Shown here: positions 51,423 through 60,030 of the stretch, in pieces
Position numbering within the stretch: position 1 is the stretch's first letter
Layout: the number at the start of each line of letters is the position of its first letter
NCBI GenBank assembly: GCA_964611895.1
Contig: CAZTDN010000013.1
Location: 1-64,000, forward strand
Direction: 5' to 3'
Source: JAIEOG01 sp964611895
Lineage (GTDB): Bacteria > Bdellovibrionota > FAC87 > UBA2466
Length of the DNA: 64,000 nt
The notes under the pieces: model-generated
The model's database searches: none
Told to the model about the DNA's origin: nothing
What the model saw: only the letters and a program-made list of their open reading frames with translations
Position numbers and translations under genes: made by a program

Positions 51423-52826
51423 CTATAAAATCTCGCTGTCGAGCGCCGGAGGAACCAAGGACTCTGGTTTGAGAGGCTCCTCGCTGTTTTCTAAATATCG
51501 GTGAATTGTCCGAGGATGCACTCCTAATATTTTGGCTGCCTGCTTCTTATCTCCATGAGAGACCTTCAGCACTTCGTCCATCATTAAACGCTCAACCTGT
51601 CGGAGTGAGAAGCCCAGAGGGATGGTTACCGTTTTGGGTTGCCCCTCGCCCCCGACATCGACCGGAAGATCGGAGCTCTCAATAACACCCGTGCGATTGA
51701 GCACTACAGCTCGTTCCATGACGTTCTGCAGTTCGCGGATGTTTCCAGGCCAACCATAATTTACCAAGCTTTCCATCGCCTGCGGCGTGATGAGTGGAAC
51801 CTCTCTTTGGTTTTTCTTGGCCGACTCCTCGATAAACTTTTGTGCCAACAGGGGGATATCTTCCTTGCGCGCTCTAAGCGCTGGAACGTGAATATTTACA
51901 ACGTTCAATCGGTAATACAAATCCTCGCGGAAAACTCCTTGCTTGATCGCCTGCGCCAAATCGCTATTCGTGGCGCTGATCACTCTGGTTTTGACTCGAT
52001 GGGTTTCATTTCCTCCCAATCGCTCAAACTCCCCTTCTTGCAGAAAACGAAGCAGCTTGGTCTGAAAAGCCACCGGTGCAATTCCTATTTCGTCCAGAAA
52101 CAATGTCCCACCATCGGCGAGCTCAACCCGACCTTTTTTTCTCTTGGAAGCCCCAGTAAACGCTCCCGGTTCATACCCAAAAAGCTCGGCTTCCAAAAGA
52201 TTTTCCGGAATCGCTGCGCAGTTAATCTTTACAAAAATTCCATTTCCCGGCGCTCCAGCACGATGGATATACTCGGCAATCAAACCCTTACCTGTCCCGC
52301 TCTCTCCCTGGATCAAAACACTGGCTCGACTTCGGGCTGCTTGATTGACTGTAATCATCAAACTCTGCATGGCTTCCGACTTGCCTACAACTTCTCTCCC
52401 ACTGGCCGCCAAATGTTGTTCCAACTCTTCCTTCAATCCCTGGTTCTCGGTTACCAATCGCCGCTTCTCTAGAGCACGGTGCACCGTACGCAGTACGGTG
52501 AGACGCTGGAGCGGTTTGGTAACAAAATCGTATGCGCCCTTACGCATGGCTTCGACGGCGAGCTCCACCGTCCCAAATGCAGTTAACAAAATCACTTCAA
52601 CGGTAGGGTCCACGCGCTTCACGGCTTCTAGCAAGCCTATACCATCCATAAACCGCATTCTGAGATCGGTTAGCAGCACGTCCGCAGCGCCCTTTTGCAC
52701 CCACTTCAAAGCGGATTCCGCATCTTGAAATGTTGTTACTTGCGCACCATCAGACTTAAGGATTCTTTCGAGTGACTCTAGATTGGCTGCCTCGTCGTCT
52801 ACGACGACGATACGATACCCTTGCAT
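51423..52826 (-). CDS. sigma-54-dependent response regulator (NtrC type)
   Basis: 467 residues. The receiver domain has the phospho-acceptor Asp54 in DVLLTDLRMRFMDG. The AAA+ domain has Walker A GESGTGKGLIA near 165 and the sigma-54 contact loop FGYEPGAFTGASKRKKGR, and the C-terminus has a Fis-like helix-turn-helix (GDKKQAAKILGVHPRTIHRYL). I prefer the ATG at 52826, preceded by GGGGGA five bases away; ATGs at 52841 and 52838 are also in frame. It is the partner of the upstream sensor kinase and would activate genes with -24/-12 promoters. None of its targets can be seen here. Confidence 0.93.
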   Translation of the reverse strand: MQGYRIVVVDDEAANLESLERILKSDGAQVTTFQDAESALKWVQKGAADVLLTDLRMRFMDGIGLLEAVKRVDPTVEVILLTAFGTVELAVEAMRKGAYDFVTKPLQRLTVLRTVHRALEKRRLVTENQGLKEELEQHLAASGREVVGKSEAMQSLMITVNQAARSRASVLIQGESGTGKGLIAEYIHRAGAPGNGIFVKINCAAIPENLLEAELFGYEPGAFTGASKRKKGRVELADGGTLFLDEIGIAPVAFQTKLLRFLQEGEFERLGGNETHRVKTRVISATNSDLAQAIKQGVFREDLYYRLNVVNIHVPALRARKEDIPLLAQKFIEESAKKNQREVPLITPQAMESLVNYGWPGNIRELQNVMERAVVLNRTGVIESSDLPVDVGGEGQPKTVTIPLGFSLRQVERLMMDEVLKVSHGDKKQAAKILGVHPRTIHRYLENSEEPLKPESLVPPALDSEIL

Positions 52827-52840
52827 GGCGTCCCCCATCA

Positions 52841-54295
52841 TCAGACCGGAAACTGAAAAAACACAGTGGTTCCCTGTCCGATGCTGCTTTCACAATAGAT
52901 AGACCCGCGAGCTTCTTCGACGATATTTTTCGTTACCATCAACCCAAGGCCCGTTCCATCCTGCTTCGTGGTGAAGAAGGGTTGGAAAGTTTGCCTTCGA
53001 GTTGCATCGTTCATTCCGCTTCCGGAGTCTGAGACTTTCACATTGAAAACATTTTGATTTACTTCTGTTGCGATCGAAATCTTGCCACCTCTCGGCATTG
53101 CATCACGGGCGTTGCGAAGTATGTTCAAGAAAGCCTGCTTTAACCTTGCGCGATCGGTTTGAACAAAAAGTTCGTCTGGGAATAAATTCAAATCTACCTG
53201 GATGTTCCGTGCTCGATCCTCTTCCGCACAAAAAACGACAATTTCTTTCAATAGATCATGTACGGGCGTGCGAGCCGACGCCGTCGCCGGGATGCGGGCT
53301 CGAATGAGGTAATTCTCCGTGATCTGATGGAGACGCTCGACCTCACGAGAAATGCTTGAAAGAGTTTTGGTGATTTCAGGGTTTTGATCCTGGAGCTCGG
53401 ACTGCAACCAGTCGATATTAAGACTAATGGAGTTTAGAGGGTTGCGAATCTCGTGCACGATTTCCGCGGATAGCTGCCCGACCGCAGCCAGGCGTTCTGA
53501 CTGAAGCAGATCTCTTTGCTGCTCTTGAATCTTCCGATCTCGTTCGCGCAACGCGCTCAGCATTCGATTATACTGTCGCGCCAGCTCAGCGATTTCCTGC
53601 TCATCTCCCGCATCTACTTTTAGGCTTTTTTCAAAGTCTCCGTCCGCCATTTGGCGCAGACTTTCGATTAGCAAAGGAAGGGAGCGGAGAACTCGGTGCG
53701 ATAAAAATAAAGTGGCCACTCCAAGACCGACCAGTATCCAGGACAAAGCTAACCAAGTGATGAGAGTCTCACGCCCTTCGGCTTGGGCGGCCAATGTCAC
53801 CTTTTGAGATTCATCATCGACTTTCGCGGACAATGCATTCAGCTGGTTTCGAAGCTCCAAGTAGCTTTTCTCAAAATGAGTTCTATCCTGGGTTCCGTTA
53901 AGAAGATCGAAAGTTTTCGAAGCGCCAGAGAGAATCTGGGCCAACTCTGCGACTATGGCTGCGTGCGGCCCGCTGTTGGACTTGAGCAAAAGTGCTTCCG
54001 CCTCCGAGAAGTGCTTCCGGATCATATACGGGTACAGATCCCGCACCATTCGGGAGAGCGTGCTGTCTTCAGCGGATGTCCCGCTTGCAAAGTAAAATCG
54101 ACGCACATCGTCCGCCAGACCCTGCACGCCGCCCTGTAGTTGAGCCACATGGCGCGAGAAAGGCAGAAAGAGCTCGTTCACCAGCACCAAACGCTGATTG
54201 GTCTTTCCGGACCGAATGTAATGGTAAAAGGATGCCGCCCCGAACAAAGCGAGAATAAGGACAAAACAGCCTATTATTTTGGCTCGAATGGTCAT
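52841..54295 (-). CDS. sensor histidine kinase
   Basis: 484 residues. One N-terminal membrane helix (7-25), a periplasmic helical sensor (about 30-178), a second membrane helix (181-199), HAMP linker (200-252), a HisKA domain with phospho-acceptor His281 in EIVHEIRNPLNS, and a C-terminal HATPase with NILRNARDAMPRGG (N box), SDSGSGM and GTGLGLMVTKN. It is intact. Its stop codon overlaps the first in-frame ATG of the response regulator (TGATG), a classic coupled pair. The sensed signal is unknown. Confidence 0.94.
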   Translation of the reverse strand: MTIRAKIIGCFVLILALFGAASFYHYIRSGKTNQRLVLVNELFLPFSRHVAQLQGGVQGLADDVRRFYFASGTSAEDSTLSRMVRDLYPYMIRKHFSEAEALLLKSNSGPHAAIVAELAQILSGASKTFDLLNGTQDRTHFEKSYLELRNQLNALSAKVDDESQKVTLAAQAEGRETLITWLALSWILVGLGVATLFLSHRVLRSLPLLIESLRQMADGDFEKSLKVDAGDEQEIAELARQYNRMLSALRERDRKIQEQQRDLLQSERLAAVGQLSAEIVHEIRNPLNSISLNIDWLQSELQDQNPEITKTLSSISREVERLHQITENYLIRARIPATASARTPVHDLLKEIVVFCAEEDRARNIQVDLNLFPDELFVQTDRARLKQAFLNILRNARDAMPRGGKISIATEVNQNVFNVKVSDSGSGMNDATRRQTFQPFFTTKQDGTGLGLMVTKNIVEEARGSIYCESSIGQGTTVFFQFPV

Positions 54296-54354
54296 GGATG
54301 AAAGATAGAAGTAGCCGGAAAAATCGGGAGAGAGAGATTACTGGCCAACCGTCA

Positions 54355-54407
54355 GTCATCGCGAAGGCCTCGCTCGAGACAAGTCTCGAACAAGGCCCCG
54401 CAATGAC
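54355..54407. repeat. 53-bp imperfect palindrome (REP-like element)
   Basis: The interval reads as a long inverted repeat: GTCATCGCG at 54355-54363 mirrors CGCAATGAC at 54399-54407, and AGGCCTCGCTCGAGAC mirrors GTCTCGAACAAGGCC around a two-base centre. The terminal arms resemble the GTCATTGCGAGG-type palindromes scattered in several bacterial genomes. It sits in the 129-bp gap between the barrel-protein gene and the sensor kinase, and no T-run follows on either strand. Confidence 0.65.
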
Positions 54408-54424
54408 AATGCTTCAAAACAAAA

Positions 54425-55225
54425 TCAGAATGCTACGCGGAACGAACCACCGTAACTAATTGTCGACCCGGTCACAAAAAAGTACGTGCCCGTCGCCGAA
54501 AAATCCACCTGCTGCCCAAGCAAAAAGCCCAGGCGGCCAGTTGCCCCGTGAATCATCGTTCCCGAGTTTTGCATGAGGTATCCACCACTCAGGTAAATCA
54601 TGCTTTTCATCATGGTGAAGTACGCACCAAGGTTAAAAGTTCCCAGAGCAGAAATGCTCGGGAAACTGATATCCACTTCGATGTTGTTGTTCCCCATGAA
54701 GGAGTATCCGAGCCCCGCCGAAACTGCGTTGGTTCCTGCGGTGATGTCGCGGGTATAACCCACTCCGATCGCCATGCCTTTAGCCCCGGCTGGATTCAGT
54801 GTAAACGTACCCGAAACGGTGCCGTTGTTGGCGGAACCAAGGACTTTGTCGTACTTGGCACCAAAAGTGGCTCGGCCTTTAAACAGCGAGATTCCCAACC
54901 CAGCCCCAATGGTATCGGTCACTCCAGCAGTGGTGAGCAGCTCGGTACCCGAACGTGACCCATACGCCCCCATTCCGAACGAACCATTGCCGAATACCAT
55001 TGATGGGGTGAGTGATTGCGTCGGGGTGGTGGCAGTAGTTCTGCCATACACGCCTTCGACGGCAAATCCACGGCTATCAGCAAACTGCCCGGGGTTTGAA
55101 AAACTGTTGTTGTCAGGGAAAAGAAACCCTAAGCCACCGCGGTTGATCGTGCTGCTGGCCGCATTGGCGTTGATTCCAATTCCTAAAAGCACAAGAAAAA
55201 CCGAAAGCGATTTTGTTCGCAGCAT
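54425..55225 (-). CDS. outer-membrane beta-barrel protein of unknown family
   Basis: 266 residues with a signal peptide (MLRTKSLSVFLVLLGIGINANA). It has many amphipathic strands with Gly-rich turns, for example ATFGAKYDKVLGSANNG and GYLMQNSGTMIHGATGRLGFLLG, and ends in GGSFRVAF with a terminal Phe, the standard barrel-assembly signal. The GAGG ribosome site lies before the ATG. A TATAAT on the minus strand at 55294-55289 may be its -10 box, but no matching -35 is seen. I cannot name a family. The REP-like palindrome follows its stop codon. Confidence 0.75.
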   Translation of the reverse strand: MLRTKSLSVFLVLLGIGINANAASSTINRGGLGFLFPDNNSFSNPGQFADSRGFAVEGVYGRTTATTPTQSLTPSMVFGNGSFGMGAYGSRSGTELLTTAGVTDTIGAGLGISLFKGRATFGAKYDKVLGSANNGTVSGTFTLNPAGAKGMAIGVGYTRDITAGTNAVSAGLGYSFMGNNNIEVDISFPSISALGTFNLGAYFTMMKSMIYLSGGYLMQNSGTMIHGATGRLGFLLGQQVDFSATGTYFFVTGSTISYGGSFRVAF

Positions 55226-55322
55226 TTTTTTGTCCTCAAAAGACGGTTATAAAATGTTTGGGAAAAATAGAGAGCTTACCTAATATCTATTATAGCCTGA
55301 TTTCTTGTCGAAGAGCTAGCGC

Positions 55323-55781
55323 TTAGCGACAAAGGGATTCCACTTCCAAAGCAAGCGCGTCAAATTTTTGTTTACCTGTCCACGCCTTCTTTTTTTTCCC
55401 TTTGATATAAAGCACAGAGAACGGCAGCGAACCGTCCCACTCGGAATCGATTTGCTTTTGGTATTCAGCATCATTCGCTTTGAAGGGTTTCGAATACAGT
55501 GTCATGGGACTCTCACGCAAGACTTGCCAGTTCCTGGAGAATGTTCGCTGCCCTTGCTCTCCACTAATGTCGATCACCGCCGGTTTTGCGTGCTTCCATT
55601 TTGCGAGCTGCGGGATAAGGCCGGGCAGCTCGACCACACAGGTCGAACACCAATTTGCCCAAGGGTGAATAAAAACACAAGGTTGCTGCTGCAGGTCTCG
55701 AAGCTGGTGAATCGATAGTGGGACTGCCTGCAGCTCTGTCGCCAGCAAGAAAAGGACTGAGATCTTCACAATGCGGATCAT
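55323..55781 (-). CDS. exported thioredoxin-like protein
   Basis: About 152 residues. A signal peptide (MIRIVKISVLFLLATELQA) precedes a thioredoxin fold with the redox motif WCSTC in HPWANWCSTCVVELPGL, so it is probably a periplasmic TlpA/ResA-like oxidoreductase. Downstream, SLPFSVLYIKGKKK supplies the cis-Pro strand. The start at 55781 is the first ATG that gives a signal peptide; a longer frame to 55817 overlaps the ferredoxin leader. It is divergent from the ferredoxin gene. It might serve cytochrome maturation, given the tetraheme protein nearby, but this is speculative. Confidence 0.8.
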   Translation of the reverse strand: MIRIVKISVLFLLATELQAVPLSIHQLRDLQQQPCVFIHPWANWCSTCVVELPGLIPQLAKWKHAKPAVIDISGEQGQRTFSRNWQVLRESPMTLYSKPFKANDAEYQKQIDSEWDGSLPFSVLYIKGKKKKAWTGKQKFDALALEVESLCR

Positions 55782-55815
55782 ATCGGCTAGGTTACCACGC
55801 CATAAGGAAACGACC

Positions 55816-56223
55816 ATGGGCGGAACAAACCCCTACATTAAGGACCCTGAAGTGAAGCTCCCTACTCAAAAGTTCATAGTGCGCGTGGAAAACGCCAACA
55901 AAGTCATCGAAGTGGATCCCAGCAAAATACCCTACGGAGACACGGGTTTGCCAGGCAGCCTTTTGGATATTTTGCTGCACGCGGGCGTGGAAATGGACCA
56001 TGCTTGCGGTGGCGTTTGTGCCTGCGCGACCTGCCATGTGTACGTTAAGCAGGGGGCGGAAACTTGCTCGTCAGTAGAGGAAGCCGAAAATGACATGCTC
56101 GATATGGCCCCCGACCTGAAAACCGGCTCCCGACTTGCTTGCCAGTGTGTTCCCTCTGGAGAAGCCGACATCAGTATCGAAATCCCTTCCTGGAACCGGA
56201 ATTACGCGCGCGAGGGCAACTGA
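55816..56223 (+). CDS. 2Fe-2S ferredoxin, adrenodoxin type
   Basis: 135 residues with the vertebrate/ISC-type ligand pattern C-x5-C-x2-C (HACGGVCACATCHVYV near residues 69-85) and a fourth Cys in LACQC near 118. An N-terminal extension of about 20 residues precedes the fold. AGGA lies before the ATG at 55816. Adrenodoxin-type ferredoxins hand electrons to iron-sulfur cluster assembly or P450 enzymes; partner unknown. Its last 22 bases overlap the glycosyltransferase gene on the other strand. Confidence 0.92.
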   Translation: MGGTNPYIKDPEVKLPTQKFIVRVENANKVIEVDPSKIPYGDTGLPGSLLDILLHAGVEMDHACGGVCACATCHVYVKQGAETCSSVEEAENDMLDMAPDLKTGSRLACQCVPSGEADISIEIPSWNRNYAREGN

Positions 56224-57470
56224 TGGGGTGAAAGCTCCCCAATGGATAACTGGGGGGACCGGAGCGGCTCCACGACTTGGCTCATGAATGTAGCCAGCGA
56301 CTGTTTGGTGGAGCAGTTTTCCCGAGCGTAGGCAGTGTTCTTCTGAAAAATTTCGCGCTTTTGGGCCTCAGTGAGCGCCCTTGCCATAGCGATTGTTTTC
56401 ACGAAACCATCTACGTCTTCAGATTCCACCGCAAAACCGTAGGGACATTCCGCCAGAAGATCTGCGACGTGGCTACTGCGCGGCCCGATAAACGCGTAGG
56501 GGCGGCCGGTTGCCAAGACCCCGTAGATTTTTGAAACGTGCACAAGCCCAGATAGGTCTTTCCCCATGAGTACCAAATGGAGGTCTGCCGCCGAAAGTGA
56601 TTCGGACAAAAGCTCGCGGGGCTGATAAGGCAACTGTCGTATGTTGGACAAACGGTGCGTTTCCCGAAAAGAGGTCACATCGTTTTCTCTTAACCCACCG
56701 CCTATAAACAAAAAAAGCACATTTGGATCGTCCCGCAACCGAAGAGCTGTCTCGAGAACAGTATCAAGCGAATGGGCAATCGAATGATTCCCCGAATAAA
56801 GTACGACAAACTTATGTCCCAATCCATGTCGGGCTCGAAACTTCTTGCCCAACTGCGAATCCAGCGTTGGAGATTCGCTCACGGGCCATGGGGGTACCAC
56901 CACCGTGTTTTCTGCACGCACTCCATGAGCGACAAGTCGGCTGCGCATCCACCTATCTAGGACGATCACATAATCGCTGTAACGCACGGTAAACCGCAGG
57001 ACAAAAGTCAAAAAACGCCCCAGCAAAGATCGCGGATTCAAGTAACCCACTGCAAAAGCGATATCCGGATTCAGATCCATGATCCATTGAACACATTTTC
57101 CCCCTCGAAGAGCACAAAACAAGAGCGCCGCAAATCCCACGAGGGGTGGGGAAGTAAACCCGATAACAAGGTCCTGTCGACGAAAAAAGAGGAGTTTCCA
57201 CAGCAGCAAGCATTCAAACGTAAACCCATCCACCATCCGGTGGAAAAAACTCCGTTTTCCAAAGCCGGTGCACGCCACCCGTACAACACGCACTCCGTCC
57301 ACCCACTCTTCGGCTGGGTGGGTCTTCTTAGGGTTGTCGTAGGCTCGCCTGCTGGTCATCACGGTAACCTCACAACCTTCAGACTTGAGATACCGCGCAA
57401 AGTCCCGCAGCTGTTGCGAAGTCGCAACCGGATCGGGGTAGTAGGTTTGGTTCAGTAGCAAGACCCGCAT
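56202..57470 (-). CDS. glycosyltransferase family 4 protein
   Basis: 422 residues with two Rossmann-like halves (GT-B fold). The N-terminal half starts MRVLLLNQTYYPDPVATSQQLRDFARYL and the C-terminal half has VVLYSGNHSIAHSLDTVLETA, LFLFIGGGLRENDV and LSGLVHVSKIYGVLATGRPYAFIG, the region of the conserved acceptor/nucleotide-binding E/K residues. It is similar to WbuB-like transferases in polysaccharide assembly. It is convergent with the ferredoxin gene (22-base overlap) and follows the nucleotidase-like gene, which starts on the same strand upstream with a 62-bp gap. Substrate unknown. Confidence 0.9.
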   Translation of the reverse strand: MRVLLLNQTYYPDPVATSQQLRDFARYLKSEGCEVTVMTSRRAYDNPKKTHPAEEWVDGVRVVRVACTGFGKRSFFHRMVDGFTFECLLLWKLLFFRRQDLVIGFTSPPLVGFAALLFCALRGGKCVQWIMDLNPDIAFAVGYLNPRSLLGRFLTFVLRFTVRYSDYVIVLDRWMRSRLVAHGVRAENTVVVPPWPVSESPTLDSQLGKKFRARHGLGHKFVVLYSGNHSIAHSLDTVLETALRLRDDPNVLFLFIGGGLRENDVTSFRETHRLSNIRQLPYQPRELLSESLSAADLHLVLMGKDLSGLVHVSKIYGVLATGRPYAFIGPRSSHVADLLAECPYGFAVESEDVDGFVKTIAMARALTEAQKREIFQKNTAYARENCSTKQSLATFMSQVVEPLRSPQLSIGELSPHQLPSRA

Positions 57471-57532
57471 GAGTAGGCCTAAGATTATCTCACTTACAGG
57501 GGGGTTAATAGAAAGCCGCGGTGCGGCACCCT

Positions 57533-58999
57533 CTAGGATTTTCGGGGTTTTTTCATTTTTGGGCAGGCGACTTGTTTTAAATCCTGAGCAAAAACAAAAC
57601 TCTCATCCCGAGGTGGCACATGGCATTGCAAACAAGCCGACTTTTGAACTCGACTTGGCGCCTTGGATGGCTTGCCGGGATGAGCGCTTCGATTTCCGTG
57701 GCAATGTTCGCACTGCACACCCATAGACAACGATTCTATTTTCCCTTCTTTCTGCCAACCATGGATTTTCTCGTGGTATTTTTTTTTCAACACCGCATAC
57801 CTCTCGGGCTGCAATCGGGAGTCTAGGGCGCCTTTAGTATCGCCTTCGAAAACCTCTTTCATGAACTTCTCCACAAAAGGGGTTTCTCCTGATTTTCGAC
57901 GAGGTTGATCCATCAGGCGAATAGGAGCGGTGATGTCCTGAAAACCGGCCGGCGTGCCATACCCGAGCGAATGACACCCGATACACTCCGGATTGAAATG
58001 CTGATTGTCAGAGTACAAAACCAAATACGCTGAAGCATGCTTGGTTGCTTCCCAAAACCGGTACTGCTCCTCGTGGCATTGTAGGCAGGTTCCGGCCTGA
58101 GAAACAAAGGCACCCTTGTCTTTTGGAACAAATACGGTTGCGCGATCTACAGCCAGGCCTCTCACCCGTTTTTGAAACTCTTCGTAGCGCGAGGCAAAAG
58201 CAGGGCTCTTGCCAAACTGAGGGCCGAGATCGTGTTTTTCAAAAATGATTTCTTTTGTCTTGGAATCCCAAGTGACCGTGTTGACACTTTTCCCGCCCTC
58301 CTGCGGGGGGACAACCACGATATCGAAAGCCAGAGAACGCAAGTTTTCCAAATCGGTTTCGTGTTGGGCGATCAACACCACCGCATCGACAGATTTTTTC
58401 CTGAGTTCTTCGACGACGGATTCCAGAGCGCCTCTTGCTGGAACGAGTTTTCCCAAACCAGGGGCAGCCGATTCATTCGCCAGTCCAGTGACACCGATTT
58501 TCACTCCCGCCTTTTCAACGATGGCGTAAGGAGCAAAGACAGGGGAGCCATCGTCTTTCAACCAGTTGGCGGCTACAGCTTTAAGCCCAGCTCGGGCGGC
58601 GAGTTTTTCAAAGGCCTCTTTGCCCAAAGCCAAATCCCGAGGGCCAGGAACCATCACATCGACCCCCATCTGACGGTAAGCATCCGCAATGAGCTCTGCC
58701 TTGGCTGAGGCAAGTTCCTGCCTCCGTGGGGGAAGCTGAGGAATTTCAAAAAACGTGTTGCCTGACTCCAAAACCAGTCGCAGGGCGAGGTCTTTGCGTT
58801 GGGTCGCTTGAAACGAAATCAACCGATTCACCCCACCCAACTGAATCTTGGGACAACCACACGGCTCAACCTCCCCCCGACGGTCTCCGAGGACCGTCAC
58901 TCCCCAAAGCTGGCTCTTGCCAAAGACGGGGCCACTAACGACGAGGCCGCCAAGGAAAGCGCACTGGAGGAATAAACCGGGAGCGGATAGCTTTATCAT
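57533..58999 (-). CDS. nucleotidase-like domain fused to a tetraheme cytochrome c
   Basis: 488 residues. A signal peptide leads to a domain of about 270 residues resembling the 5'-nucleotidase/metallophosphoesterase fold, with a GEVEPCGCPKIQLGGVNRL motif in place of the usual metal-site start. The rest has four heme-binding motifs: CLQCH, CIGCH, CEHCH and CLQCH, in about 190 residues. Proteins of this layout exist in other bacteria and are exported by Sec with hemes added in the periplasm. No cytochrome maturation genes are in the window. The metal ligands of the phosphoesterase part look incomplete, so it may be a redox-only protein. Confidence 0.85.
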   Translation of the reverse strand: MIKLSAPGLFLQCAFLGGLVVSGPVFGKSQLWGVTVLGDRRGEVEPCGCPKIQLGGVNRLISFQATQRKDLALRLVLESGNTFFEIPQLPPRRQELASAKAELIADAYRQMGVDVMVPGPRDLALGKEAFEKLAARAGLKAVAANWLKDDGSPVFAPYAIVEKAGVKIGVTGLANESAAPGLGKLVPARGALESVVEELRKKSVDAVVLIAQHETDLENLRSLAFDIVVVPPQEGGKSVNTVTWDSKTKEIIFEKHDLGPQFGKSPAFASRYEEFQKRVRGLAVDRATVFVPKDKGAFVSQAGTCLQCHEEQYRFWEATKHASAYLVLYSDNQHFNPECIGCHSLGYGTPAGFQDITAPIRLMDQPRRKSGETPFVEKFMKEVFEGDTKGALDSRLQPERYAVLKKKYHEKIHGWQKEGKIESLSMGVQCEHCHGNRSAHPGKPSKAPSRVQKSACLQCHVPPRDESFVFAQDLKQVACPKMKKPRKS

Positions 59000-59085
59000 G
59001 CTCTTATCTTACCGCGTGAAAGGGGGCCAGCCTAGCATGCCCGGCGAGCTTGCCGCACTGCGGGTATTCCGGTACCCTGGGAGGC

Positions 59086-60030
59086 ATGCTGCGAAGGTAT
59101 GTTTTCCTCTCTATTTCCGGAATATTGGGTGTCTGCGCTTGTACGCGAACAGCGTCCTTGCCCGCCGATCAGGTTGTCGCCCGAGTGAATGGGGAGGCTG
59201 TTTCGATGGCGGAGTTTTCGCTGGGCTTCAATCAGCTTAAAGCTCAGCAAGATGAGATATTAAGCAAAAACCCAAAGCTTACCAACCAGCTCAAAATTAG
59301 GGCCTTGAATGAAGCGTTGATTCTTACGCTTTTGAGGCAAGAGGCCGCAAAAAAACAGCTCCGAATCGCAAAAGAAGAAGTCGAGGGCCGGCTGTCCAAT
59401 TGGAAAGATGGGTACCCGCCAGGTGGTTTTGAAGAAATGCTACGCAAACAAAACACCACCGAAGAGTTTTTGCGTAAGCGGATTGCGGATCAACTCCTCA
59501 TTGAAAAAATAACGGAGACATTGTTTGGCACGGAAACGATGGTCTCCGATGAAGAGCTTCAGGCTTATTTCAAGCAGCATTCCGACGAGTTTATTCGACC
59601 TGTGCGCGTGCATGCTTATCAAATTGTCGTTCCCACTCAGGAAGAAGCGTCCAAAATACGTCAGGAGATCGTGGCTGGCCAGATTACTTTTGAATCCGCG
59701 GCCCGAAAATACTCTCTCAGCCCTGACGCCGCCAAAGGGGGAGATTTGGGGTTTTTTTCGAAAGACGAAAAAATTTCCGCTTTCAACAAGGCCTTCGCTT
59801 TGAGTGTGGGAGAAGTCTCCTCGCCCATTCAAAGTCAATACGGAGTGCACCTTTTGAAAGTCATCGAGAAACAACCGTCTAAGAAGCTTGCCTTTGCCGA
59901 GGCAAAGGACGACATAGTCAGGGCCCTGAAAAAGGTAAAAGAAGTTTCAATCTACAAAGAATGGGTAACCAAGCTGCTGAAGGACGGCGAAATCTATCGA
60001 AATGAATCTCTTTTTTCGAACTCTATTTAG
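59086..60030 (+). CDS. parvulin-type peptidyl-prolyl isomerase, likely lipid-anchored
   Basis: 314 residues from the ATG at 59086. The signal peptide MLRRYVFLSISGILGVCAC has a weak lipobox (VCAC). An N-terminal SurA-like chaperone region (about 25-170) is followed by one parvulin domain (about 175-275) with RVHAYQIVVPTQEEA, GGDLGFFSKDE and VGEVSSPIQSQYGVHLLKV. It resembles PrsA/SurA-like folding factors for outer-membrane or secreted proteins. GGGAGG lies only one base from the ATG, so the start is provisional. It overlaps the next, similar gene by 29 bases. Confidence 0.88.
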   Translation: MLRRYVFLSISGILGVCACTRTASLPADQVVARVNGEAVSMAEFSLGFNQLKAQQDEILSKNPKLTNQLKIRALNEALILTLLRQEAAKKQLRIAKEEVEGRLSNWKDGYPPGGFEEMLRKQNTTEEFLRKRIADQLLIEKITETLFGTETMVSDEELQAYFKQHSDEFIRPVRVHAYQIVVPTQEEASKIRQEIVAGQITFESAARKYSLSPDAAKGGDLGFFSKDEKISAFNKAFALSVGEVSSPIQSQYGVHLLKVIEKQPSKKLAFAEAKDDIVRALKKVKEVSIYKEWVTKLLKDGEIYRNESLFSNSI

